From: Campylobacterales bacterium
GTDB lineage: Bacteria; Campylobacterota; Campylobacteria; Campylobacterales; Sulfurovaceae
Direction of reading: 5' to 3'
DNA: 12,459 bases
Assembly: GCA_014763905.1 (NCBI GenBank)
Contig: JACXUN010000017.1
Span: 1-12,459, forward strand
The position numbers and the translations under genes are program-made. How positions within the stretch are numbered: position 1 is the first letter of the stretch; each line of letters begins with the position of its first letter. The notes beneath the pieces were generated by a model. The model was not told the origin of the DNA and ran no database searches. It saw only the letters and a list, made by a program, of their open reading frames with translations. Of the stretch, positions 1-5,881 are shown one piece after another.

Positions 1-696
1 GGTATCTCTAGGTGCATAATCTCTTCGCTCATATCGAGATTCTTGATTTCTTGAACTTTGACTATAGTCTCGTCTCTCATAGCTTCTGGAACTATTGTCA
101 CGGCTCTGATTATATTGACTGCGATAGGTTGGTTCTGCTCGATGTGTGGTACCGAACCGCTCATTGGTAATCCGTGCTGTATCGTGTCGATAGTGAGACG
201 GATAAGATGAAGGACGATAACTTGGTCGATCATAATAGTGACCGTAAATGATTGCATTGGGTTCTCGATAGTGGTGGAGACGGTTCCAATCATTGATACG
301 ATGGTGGCGATAGCGTCTGTAGTGGTGATGGTGCGGAGCAAAATAGGCACGTCGATAGAGACGATCATCATAGGTAAAACAAGGGGTATAGGTGAAAAAG
401 ATATTGTTGAAGAAGTATCCGTTTCGATCAAAATAGCCAAAATAGAATCCATCATCATTATAATATCCATACTGATCATAATCAAAGTCGCTGTACCGCT
501 TATCATAGCGGTGATCATCTTCACGATAGATTTGTGAAGGATTAGTTGTAGTGGTTGTAGTGGTTGTCGTCGTGGTAGTTACGGTACTTGTTCCGTCATT
601 ATACCCGTTGTAATTTCCCATCGGTGTACCTAAACTGCTATCAGCCATCAAAAGCGATGTACCGATCATAGAATAGAGTAATAAAGTGTACTTCAT
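1..696 (-). CDS. Secreted Thr-tract, Tyr/Arg/His-rich protein (3' end outside window)
   Basis: Reading the minus strand from an ATG at 696-694 gives 232 codons with no stop up to the left edge, so the C-terminus is missing. Residues 1-18 (basic start, hydrophobic core, ending LLMA before DSS) look like a signal peptide, implying export. A run of 12 threonines (residues 40-51) follows, then a segment rich in Tyr, Asp, Phe and Gly, a His/Arg/Tyr-rich stretch (including four consecutive His), and a tail where YERRDY occurs twice (206-211 and 222-227). There is only one Cys and no catalytic motif I recognise. The start is supported by GTGAGG about 6 nt before the ATG. A repeat copy (771-787) lies upstream in the same orientation. 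The function is unknown; a cell-surface or periplasmic low-complexity protein is the most that can be inferred. Confidence 0.8.
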   Translation of the reverse strand, partial: MKYTLLLYSMIGTSLLMADSSLGTPMGNYNGYNDGTSTVTTTTTTTTTTTTNPSQIYREDDHRYDKRYSDFDYDQYGYYNDDGFYFGYFDRNGYFFNNIFFTYTPCFTYDDRLYRRAYFAPHHHHYRRYRHHRINDWNRLHHYREPNAIIYGHYYDRPSYRPSSYPSHYRHDTARITNERFGTTHRAEPTYRSQYNQSRDNSSRSYERRDYSQSSRNQESRYERRDYAPRDT

Positions 697-770
697 AGAG
701 AACCTCACTTTCCTGTGTAGTTTACCTTATTTCTATCATAATTAAAATTTGTGTAGAATTTGTTTGCCTT

Positions 771-787
771 GTCGAACTCAGGTTAAT
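771..787 (-). repeat. Short dispersed repeat, 17-bp copy
   Basis: On the minus strand this reads ATTAACCTGAGTTCGAC, identical to the first 17 bases of the 30-bp copies at 2001-2030 and 12362-12391. It points toward the secreted-protein gene starting at 696, 75 bp away. On its other side it borders the point where the coding remnant at 788-995 begins. Confidence 0.8.
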
Positions 788-995
788 AGTGCCGATAATC
801 GAAACAAACAGGCATATATCGAACAGCTGCTGCCGCTTTATGAATACGGCGGCGTAACGGTCGACGGGGATCTCTTGGAAGCAGAACAGCAGATGTTGGT
901 CGAGATCGTCGAGAAATATAAGTTCAATACCAAAAAGGTCTAGTCTGGAATTTTATCAACAGCTCTATCAGCACATACCGGCGGAGAAAGTTTAA
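788..995 (+). pseudogene. 3' remnant of an unidentified gene upstream of ruvX
   Basis: From about 788 to 943 one frame encodes a protein-like sequence (ADNRNKQAYIEQLLPLYEYG, then a Glu/Leu-rich helix ending KYKFNTKKV). It has no ATG start and no ribosome-binding site. Its only upstream in-frame extension runs through the repeat at 771-787 to a TTG at 749, so the natural N-terminus seems to have been lost at the repeat. After the TAG at 941-943, the +1 frame continues with SLEFYQQLYQHIPAEKV and stops at 993-995, which could be the original C-terminus after a 1-nt shift. That step is inference, and the downstream peptide is short. In Campylobacterota dprA often precedes ruvX, but this sequence does not resemble a DprA C-terminus, and I cannot name the gene. 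Confidence 0.5.
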
Positions 996-1024
996 ACTAT
1001 GTCTTGATTGGGTATGCTTTCGCT

Positions 1025-1417
1025 ATGAAAGTAGCCAGTATAGATGTAGGACTCAAACGTATCGGTGTTGCCATAAGCATGGATGGCAAAATAGTATTTC
1101 CCCAAGAGGCAATCTTGCGTCAAAATCGTAACCAAGCCGCCCGTGATACCAAAGCTTTTTTGAGAGAGTGGGAGATTGAGACTTTGATCGTAGGACTCCC
1201 CAAAGGCGGCTCTAGCGAAGAAGAGATGGAACGGCGTATTAAACATTTTGTTGCCCTGTTGGAGCTGGAGCATATCACAGTCCACTACCAAGATGAACAA
1301 GGCTCCTCTTTTGAAGCGAAGGAACTCACCCAAGGGGTCTTTCGGCATAAGCGTGACGGGAAACTCGATTCGATGGCTGCCAAAATCATTTTAGAGCGGT
1401 GGTTGGTATCTCAATGA
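1025..1417 (+). CDS. ruvX: Putative pre-16S rRNA nuclease / Holliday junction resolvase-like protein RuvX (YqgF)
   Basis: The 130-residue product matches the small YqgF/RuvX family of RNase H-fold nucleases, known for 5' maturation of 16S rRNA and proposed to act on Holliday junctions. It acts in the cytoplasm. Visible family features are the first strand with the catalytic Asp (IDVGLKRIGVA, D7), the VGLPKG loop (about 56-61), the acidic pair D90-E91 and the C-terminal D115 followed by SMAAKIILERWL. The usual DER(L/F)(T/S) motif is DEQGSS here, a modest deviation. The start is the ATG at 1025, just before the first strand; a TTG at 1004 would add seven unneeded residues. No clear Shine-Dalgarno is seen. 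The stop overlaps the next start (ATGA), so the two genes are probably co-transcribed. Confidence 0.9.
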   Translation: MKVASIDVGLKRIGVAISMDGKIVFPQEAILRQNRNQAARDTKAFLREWEIETLIVGLPKGGSSEEEMERRIKHFVALLELEHITVHYQDEQGSSFEAKELTQGVFRHKRDGKLDSMAAKIILERWLVSQ

Positions 1418-1914
1418 AAAACTGGTCATGGAAAAACATCATCAAGGAGATCGTCTCAACCCTTTTACTAATCATGGTATTGAGTTGGGTCATCAACTAT
1501 TTTCGACAACCCGATACCAGTGATCAACTGCCCGATTTGAGATTGACCACCATCGAGCAGCAGACCCTCTCAACCCAAGCCAATCAACAACCCACCGTAC
1601 TGCACTTCTGGGCAACCTGGTGTCCGACCTGTAAACTCGAAGCTCCCAACTTGGAATCGATTCAAGATCAAGCTCATGTCATTACGGTCGCTGTCAACTC
1701 GGGTGATGATCAAACCCTGCAGCAGTTTATGCAGGAGCGAGGATACACCTACCCCGTTGTCAATGACCCAAAAGGAGCCTTAGCCAAGCAATTCAATGTC
1801 GAAGCCTTTCCGACTACCTTTATCTATGATAGCAATGGGACACTCAGGTTTGTGGAGGTGGGGTACAGTACGACGGTGGGGCTTAAGGCTAGATTGGCAA
1901 TAGTTGGTGATTAA
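1414..1914 (+). CDS. Membrane-anchored TlpA/thioredoxin-like protein disulfide oxidoreductase
   Basis: This 166-residue protein has a short basic cytoplasmic start, one hydrophobic segment (about residues 12-30) serving as an uncleaved anchor, and a periplasmic thioredoxin fold. The active-site motif is WCPTC (C70 and C73), preceded by LHFWAT, with the cis-proline loop at P133 (AFPTTFIYD). This is the pattern of TlpA/ResA/ScsD-type thiol reductases, which act on periplasmic cysteines, for example in cytochrome c maturation or repair of extracellular proteins. The actual partner cannot be read from this locus. The start ATG at 1414 overlaps the ruvX stop by 4 nt, the usual sign of translational coupling. 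A GTG further upstream in frame is possible but unnecessary. Length is normal and no residue is missing. Confidence 0.85.
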   Translation: MKNWSWKNIIKEIVSTLLLIMVLSWVINYFRQPDTSDQLPDLRLTTIEQQTLSTQANQQPTVLHFWATWCPTCKLEAPNLESIQDQAHVITVAVNSGDDQTLQQFMQERGYTYPVVNDPKGALAKQFNVEAFPTTFIYDSNGTLRFVEVGYSTTVGLKARLAIVGD

Positions 1915-1938
1915 AAATATTACAAAATGAAATATTTT
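1914..1938 (+). terminator. AT-only inverted repeat after the thioredoxin gene (weak terminator candidate)
   Basis: AAAATATT (1914-1921) and AATATTTT (1931-1938) can pair across a 9-nt loop directly at the stop codon. The stem has no G or C and there is no strong T-run after it, so termination activity is doubtful. Confidence 0.2.
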
Positions 1939-2000
1939 AAGAATGATTCAATTTTTCTGATAGAATTGGTAAAAACATATAGGTTTAAACTATGGAAGAT

Positions 2001-2030
2001 ATTAACCTGAGTTCGACGGAGTATTATAGT
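2001..2030 (+). repeat. Short dispersed repeat, full 30-bp copy A
   Basis: The 30 bases starting ATTAACCTGAGTTCGAC and ending GTATTATAGT are identical to 12362-12391. Flanking sequence differs on both sides apart from a few bases, so the repeat is short and discrete. It lies 93 bp upstream of the SH3-SPOR gene and in the same orientation. No open reading frame, spacer or hairpin goes with it. Confidence 0.9.
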
Positions 2031-2055
2031 GGATGATTACGTGTGAACCCAATGT

Positions 2056-2067
2056 ATTAACCTGAGT
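2056..2067 (+). repeat. Degenerate second copy of the dispersed repeat
   Basis: ATTAACCTGAGT matches the first 12 bases of copy A, 55 bp downstream and in the same orientation. The following bases (CGCACGATTAG) resemble the rest of the repeat only with gaps. The pair makes a tandem arrangement in the spacer before the gene at 2124. Confidence 0.5.
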
Positions 2068-2093
2068 CGCACGATTAGCATAAATTAATATAC

Positions 2094-2117
2094 TTTTTTT
2101 TCTCGCTGTTGTATAAT
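2094..2117 (+). promoter_or_regulatory. Sigma-70-type promoter, probably leaderless
   Basis: A perfect TATAAT lies at 2112-2117. A run of eight T lies upstream at 2094-2101, the T-rich feature that stands in for a -35 box in Campylobacterota promoters. Transcription normally starts about 7 nt after the -10 box, which falls on the ATG at 2124. No Shine-Dalgarno is present, so the mRNA may have no leader. Confidence 0.6.
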
Positions 2118-2123
2118 TTTGTT

Positions 2124-3086
2124 ATGAAAAAAGTACTATTATTAACCATTTTGATTTTTAGTTTTGTCTATGCTACCGAGTATCGGGTTACCAATCTTAA
2201 ACCGGGAGCATTTCTCAATGTCCGAACCCTTCCTTTGGTTAATGCCCGGACTATTGCCGGAAAGATACCCTCCGATGCGATGGGGATTGAGATTCGAGAG
2301 TGCCGTTATGATACTGGGGGACGAGAGTGGTGTTATATCTCCTATCTTGTGGGAGCCGATTATCTGGAGGGATGGGTAAGCCGGAAGTTTCTAGCTCCCA
2401 TGGATGAGGAAGAGGCATCGGTACTCAATCTCTCTTATATCAAAAATTTTCTCAACAACTACTATATGGGTGAAGAGGAGAACTTCTTAGATAAACTCAC
2501 CATCTATCACTACTTTCCGATGCAGCAGTATATGTATAAAAAGAATCTCAGTTATCTAGCTTTGCGGAATGAGAAGGTGAAGTTTTATAAAAGGTGGCCG
2601 AAGCGAACCTATAAATTAGGGACGGTACGGGTGATTAAACGGGAGCCGACTTTTATCGATGTCAAGTGTACCGTCTTTTGGCGGTTTGACCATGGTGAAG
2701 AGTATGAACGGGGTCAGGATGTGCATAAGATTCGGTTGATTCGTGATGAGAATCGGCTAAAAATATTGGCACTCAAACCATTGAGTCATGTGGTCTATCC
2801 GAAACCGGTGGAGATTGAGGACCAAAATGCGACCGATAGCAACAATACGGCAGGCGACGGATACTATGTCAAAGCGGGCAGCTTTTTAGAAAATCCGAGT
2901 GCAGACTATTTGTTGAAGATCACCCAATTGGGCTTTACCTATTCGATTGACCAGATTCAATCGGGAGATCGGCAATTTTACCGTGTGTTTATCGGTCCGT
3001 TTAGTACGCCAAATGAAGCGAGTGCGGCTCTGCAGACCATTCAGCAGCAGATCAATAAGGATGCGTTTATTCAGACTAATCGTTAA
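2124..3086 (+). CDS. Periplasmic SH3-domain and SPOR-domain protein
   Basis: The 320-residue product begins with a signal peptide (residues 1-17, MKKVLLLTILIFSFVYA). A bacterial SH3-like domain follows at about 18-92 (YRVTNLKPGAFLNVRTLP, later GWVSRKFL). A middle region, about 100-225, alternates helices and strands and might be an NTF2-like fold, which is a guess. A polar linker (about 230-245) leads to a C-terminal SPOR domain at about 247-318 (YYVKAGSFLENPSADYLLKI, later YRVFIGPFSTPNEA). SPOR domains bind denuded peptidoglycan and SH3b domains often bind wall peptides, so a wall-associated role at the division site or side wall is inferred. The ATG at 2124 is chosen because it starts the signal peptide. 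Two repeat copies lie upstream. Its stop overlaps the stop of the convergent pseudogene, with no terminator between them. Confidence 0.8.
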   Translation: MKKVLLLTILIFSFVYATEYRVTNLKPGAFLNVRTLPLVNARTIAGKIPSDAMGIEIRECRYDTGGREWCYISYLVGADYLEGWVSRKFLAPMDEEEASVLNLSYIKNFLNNYYMGEEENFLDKLTIYHYFPMQQYMYKKNLSYLALRNEKVKFYKRWPKRTYKLGTVRVIKREPTFIDVKCTVFWRFDHGEEYERGQDVHKIRLIRDENRLKILALKPLSHVVYPKPVEIEDQNATDSNNTAGDGYYVKAGSFLENPSADYLLKITQLGFTYSIDQIQSGDRQFYRVFIGPFSTPNEASAALQTIQQQINKDAFIQTNR

Positions 3087-3522
3087 GCTTTGATCTGTTT
3101 ACTTAACTCTCTGGTACGCCGTTTCTGTTTCATCAGGAGTTTGGCGAGTTGACGCATGTCGTCAACGGTGTCACTCTCATCAACAATTTCAATACCCAGA
3201 ACCGTCTCAACACAATCTTCGAGGGTGACAATCCCCTCCGTCTGATCATAACTGTCTGTGACTAGGAACATATGATAAATAGATCTAGTGCTTTGGCAAC
3301 CGGAATGTTCTCATTGATGCTGAAGATATCTTTTTTGATACTGGCTAGGGTAACGACGGTATCGTCTTTGAGCGACTCTTTAAAAAGCTGCTTAGTCAGT
3401 ACCGGTCTGGTGACATGATCAATGGTCTCATTATAGATTAGAATACGGGAGAAGTTAAATATCTCCTCCTCTTCTGCCATGACCTCTCTGATCGTCATGG
3501 TTTCATCCAGAGCAAAAACAAC
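3083..3522 (-). pseudogene. Degraded CNNM/HlyC-CorC-type CBS-domain protein
   Basis: Two minus-strand segments together resemble the CBS-pair region of CNNM (DUF21) membrane proteins, a family of Mg2+/Co2+ transport or efflux proteins. The first (from about 3522 to 3262) reads VVFALDETMTIREVM, then FSRILIYNETIDHV, then ASIKKDIFSINENIPVAKAL, and hits a stop at FIICS. The second (3271 to 3083) resumes in another frame with MFLVTDSYDQTEGIVTLEDC and ends KQKRRTRELSKQIKA. In the family the junction would read roughly LFIxxxEHMFLVTD, so a small internal deletion (about 13 nt by my estimate) probably caused the shift. The whole N-terminal transmembrane domain and the start of the first CBS domain are missing; similarity begins abruptly near 3522. 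Either segment could still be translated, but not into a transporter. Confidence 0.75.
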
Positions 3523-3555
3523 CTTTATAGCAAAGTTAAAAGATATGATTATATC

Positions 3556-3572
3556 AATTTCATAATGAAATT
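3556..3572. repeat. Perfect inverted repeat AATTTCAT-A-ATGAAATT
   Basis: Two 8-bp arms face each other around a single A in the 65-bp gap between queA and the CBS-domain remnant. It could be a protein-binding site or a weak AT-rich hairpin. A TATAAT on the minus strand (3553-3548) lies next to it and would read toward the remnant. Confidence 0.4.
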
Positions 3573-3580
3573 TATGCCTT

Positions 3581-3611
3581 GGCGATGCTAAATAATAAGC
3601 ATCGCATCGCC
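3581..3611 (-). terminator. Hairpin at the 3' end of queA
   Basis: GGCGATGC (3581-3588) can pair with GCATCGCC (3604-3611), or its inner seven bases with GCATCGC at 3599-3605, which leaves a 10-nt loop. The structure overlaps the queA stop codon (CTA at 3588-3590 on the plus strand). The stem is fairly GC-rich, but on the minus strand it is followed by AAGGCATAAATTT instead of a clean U-run, so it may slow or protect RNA more than terminate. Confidence 0.35.
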
Positions 3612-4613
3612 GTACGAGAAGAAACGATAGTGATTGGCAATCGCCTCATGGTAAATTTGCAATGTTTTTTCTCTACCAATGAAGGCAGAGACCAGCATAA
3701 TCAGCGTGCTTTTGGGTAGGTGAAAGTTAGTCAGAAGATGAGAAACTCGGATAGGGGGATTGCGTGGATTGAGAAACAGATCGCACTCTCCTTCTACTTG
3801 ACCGGTTCGGGCAAAATACTCTACCGTCCGTGTCACTGTGGTACCGATGGCTAAAATAGACTTCTCACTTCGTAATACTTCAGCACTTTGTGGTGGGATA
3901 TGAAAATATTCGGAATGCATCGGATGCTCTAAGATATGGTCAACCTCGACCGGTTTGAAGGTTCCAGCTCCGACATGCAACGTGATTTTATGCGTTTGAT
4001 GACGTTGTTGCAGTGCCTCAAACAGTTCAGGGGTAAAATGCAGTGAAGCGGTAGGTGCTGCGACCGCTCCGGCATTTTTGGCAAAGAGGGTTTGATAATC
4101 CCTCTCATCTTCTTGATTATCCTCTCTATGCATATAGGGAGGAAGTGGGATATGCCCGATTCGATCCAGAACCAAAACCAGTTCCTCAAACCGTATCGTC
4201 TCTCCATTATGGGTAAAGGTGACCACTCGGGAGCCGTCCGGATTGAGTAGGATCACGGTAGCCGTTAGCCGGTCGTCAAAAAAGAGTTTGGTTCCGACTT
4301 TGACCCGTCCCCGAATCATTACCAGATATTTAGTAGCATTGAGCGGTTTATTAAAAAGCAATTCTATCTTGCCGCCGCTTGCTTTTTCACCGAAGATACG
4401 AGCTTTGATCACTTTGGTATCGTTGAGAAATACATCACAGTTTGGAGGCAGATAGTGGAGCAATTCATGAAAAGTAGTATGCGTAATCGTATCACTTTGT
4501 CGGTCATAGAGCAGCAATTTGGCGGTATCACGCGGATAGACGGGGTGTTGAGCTATGAGATGAGCCGGAAGCTCATAATCATAACTCGCAGTTAACAGTT
4601 CAGAAGAGTCCAT
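3588..4613 (-). CDS. queA: S-adenosylmethionine:tRNA ribosyltransferase-isomerase QueA
   Basis: QueA transfers and isomerises the ribosyl part of SAM onto preQ1 at tRNA position 34, giving epoxyqueuosine, the penultimate step of queuosine synthesis, in the cytoplasm. The 341-residue length is normal. Family blocks are seen in order: YDYELPAHLIAQHP near the start, LNDTKVIKARI, GGKIELLF, VAAPTASLHFT, HVGAGTFKPV, MHSEYFHIP, AIGTTVTRTVEY and LLTNFHLPKSTLIMLVSAF near the end. The ATG overlaps the tatC stop by one base (TAATG), so queA is the last gene of a tatB-tatC-queA operon and is probably translationally coupled. No anomaly is visible. Confidence 0.96.
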   Translation of the reverse strand: MDSSELLTASYDYELPAHLIAQHPVYPRDTAKLLLYDRQSDTITHTTFHELLHYLPPNCDVFLNDTKVIKARIFGEKASGGKIELLFNKPLNATKYLVMIRGRVKVGTKLFFDDRLTATVILLNPDGSRVVTFTHNGETIRFEELVLVLDRIGHIPLPPYMHREDNQEDERDYQTLFAKNAGAVAAPTASLHFTPELFEALQQRHQTHKITLHVGAGTFKPVEVDHILEHPMHSEYFHIPPQSAEVLRSEKSILAIGTTVTRTVEYFARTGQVEGECDLFLNPRNPPIRVSHLLTNFHLPKSTLIMLVSAFIGREKTLQIYHEAIANHYRFFSYGDAMLII

Positions 4614-5353
4614 TATGCTTCAGTCGCGTCCTCATCGTCATCTTTGTCATCACCTTTGTACGGATTGACCATACGGACAAGCAGAATAGAGACACCATAC
4701 AGTAGAACCAATGGAGTTGCCATGAGAAGCTGTGTAATGACATCCGGCGGGGTTAGGAGAGCCGCAACAACAAAGATAATGACAACGGCATATCCAAAAA
4801 AGTCTCGCAGTATCTTATCATCAATCAATCCCAGTACCCCTAAGAAGAAGAGTATAACCGGTAACTCAAAGGCTATCCCAAATCCAAAAAGGATTTTGGT
4901 AAAGATACCGATATACTCATCCAATGTTTGTAAGAAGTTCACCAAGTTTCCGGCAAACATCCATAAGAATTGGAATCCTAACGGAATAACGACCCAGTAG
5001 GCAAAGGCGACACCGAGTAAAAACATAAGGGTTGAGATACTGACAAAGGGAATGACATATTTTTTCTCATTATCATAAAGTCCCGGAGCGATAAAGGCCC
5101 ACAGTTGAGCGAAAACAACCGGCAGTGCAAAGAGAAATCCGGTAAAGATTGAGATTTTAAGGGCGGTAAAGAATATACCGATACCACCGATAAACGGATC
5201 GCCGTTGACGACACCCATTAAGGGGGCTTTGGCAAAGGCGATAATCTCTTGATTGAATCCAAAGGCGACAAAGGCAAAAACAATGACGGTAATCACTGAG
5301 ATCGCTAAACGTTTACGGAGTTCTATCAGATGCGGTTTTAAATCTTCAAACAT
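4613..5353 (-). CDS. tatC: Sec-independent protein translocase subunit TatC
   Basis: TatC is the multispanning inner-membrane receptor that, with TatB, recognises twin-arginine signal peptides of folded proteins. The 246-residue protein has the conserved N-terminal cytoplasmic motif PHLIELRKRL, the periplasmic-loop motif FIAPGLYDNEKKYVIPF, the GFGIAFELPV segment with its conserved Glu in a membrane helix, and about six hydrophobic helices. The tail is highly acidic (KGDDKDDDEDATEA). The start overlaps the tatB stop by one base (TAATG). tatA is not in the window; in many Campylobacterota it lies elsewhere. Confidence 0.96.
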   Translation of the reverse strand: MFEDLKPHLIELRKRLAISVITVIVFAFVAFGFNQEIIAFAKAPLMGVVNGDPFIGGIGIFFTALKISIFTGFLFALPVVFAQLWAFIAPGLYDNEKKYVIPFVSISTLMFLLGVAFAYWVVIPLGFQFLWMFAGNLVNFLQTLDEYIGIFTKILFGFGIAFELPVILFFLGVLGLIDDKILRDFFGYAVVIIFVVAALLTPPDVITQLLMATPLVLLYGVSILLVRMVNPYKGDDKDDDEDATEA

Positions 5354-5757
5354 TACTGCTTATCCCCGCTTTCACTGTTTCGTTTTTTGGTGATGAGACT
5401 CTCATCTTGCTTCGGTTCGATCGGAGTGGTCACGTTGGATGCTTCCGTCTCTTTCCGCAGGAGTTGGGTAGTTTCATTGAAAGACTCTTTGAGTGAGTTC
5501 ATCGGATTGAGGTTTTTGAATCCTTGTAGTTCATCGGTAGCGGCTTTAAGTTGTGATTTATAGCCTAACGCTTCCTCTTTCAGTTTAGAGATTTTGACTT
5601 CGCTATCGATGGCACTTTTGGCTTCCATGATAGCATTTTTAGCTCCTTTGATAAATTTGGCGACTTTAACCATCGCATCAGGCAATCTATCCGGCCCCAA
5701 AAAGAGAATAGCTACGATAGCTATCAGCAATAATTCGGTAAAACCCATTCCAAACAT
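5353..5757 (-). CDS. tatB: Sec-independent protein translocase subunit TatB
   Basis: The 134-residue product starts MFGMGFTELLLIAIVAILFL, the single N-terminal membrane helix of the TatA/B family. The hinge GPDRLPDA follows, then an amphipathic helix (about 30-60), a coiled-coil-like helical region and a polar, disordered C-terminus. The pairing with tatC and the length favour TatB over TatA. The ATG at 5757 is chosen because the helix begins there and AAGGGAAG lies just upstream; an in-frame extension to 5838 would add 27 residues encoded by the repeat and hairpin region and is unlikely. TatB forms the twin-arginine substrate receptor with TatC. Confidence 0.93.
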   Translation of the reverse strand: MFGMGFTELLLIAIVAILFLGPDRLPDAMVKVAKFIKGAKNAIMEAKSAIDSEVKISKLKEEALGYKSQLKAATDELQGFKNLNPMNSLKESFNETTQLLRKETEASNVTTPIEPKQDESLITKKRNSESGDKQ

Positions 5758-5774
5758 ATATCTTCCCTTACTAC

Positions 5775-5800
5775 CTGATACTCTATCGAACTCAGGTTTA
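5775..5800 (-). repeat. Diverged copy of the dispersed repeat upstream of tatB
   Basis: On the minus strand this begins TAAACCTGAGTTCGA and continues TAGAGTATCAGG. It aligns with copy A (AACCTGAGTTCGA identical, then two mismatches, then GAGTAT identical). It points toward tatB, with its upstream edge 43 bp and its downstream edge 18 bp from the start codon. Confidence 0.65.
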
Positions 5801-5804
5801 CTGT

Positions 5805-5835
5805 CTAAATTTAGAAAACTCGAACTGCTTCGAGT
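5805..5835 (-). promoter_or_regulatory. Palindrome and hairpin in the hemW-tatB spacer
   Basis: CTAAATTTAG (5805-5814) is a perfect 10-bp palindrome. Next to it ACTCGAA (5818-5824) and TTCGAGT (5829-5835) form a 7-bp stem with a 4-nt loop. On the minus strand the stem is followed by TTTCT, which makes it a possible weak terminator for hemW; the palindrome could be an operator for tatB. Both readings are inference. Confidence 0.4.
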
Positions 5836-5881
5836 CAAATGTTGTAATTCTAGCGAAAAAGCTTTAATATAAGTATCTGAT

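Noticed and set aside
238..537. Plus-strand 99-codon open frame rich in Ile and Val
   Set aside because: It is antisense to the secreted protein at 1-696; its odd composition mirrors the Tyr/Asp/His codons of the other strand and it has no ribosome-binding site.
749..775. CRICLPC as a zinc-binding motif at the start of the remnant gene
   Set aside because: These residues come from reading through the spacer and repeat from a TTG with no ribosome-binding site; they are not part of the original gene.
5758..5838. An N-terminal extension of TatB
   Set aside because: The 27 extra residues are encoded by the repeat and hairpin region, TatB proteins start directly at the membrane helix, and a ribosome-binding site precedes the ATG at 5757.
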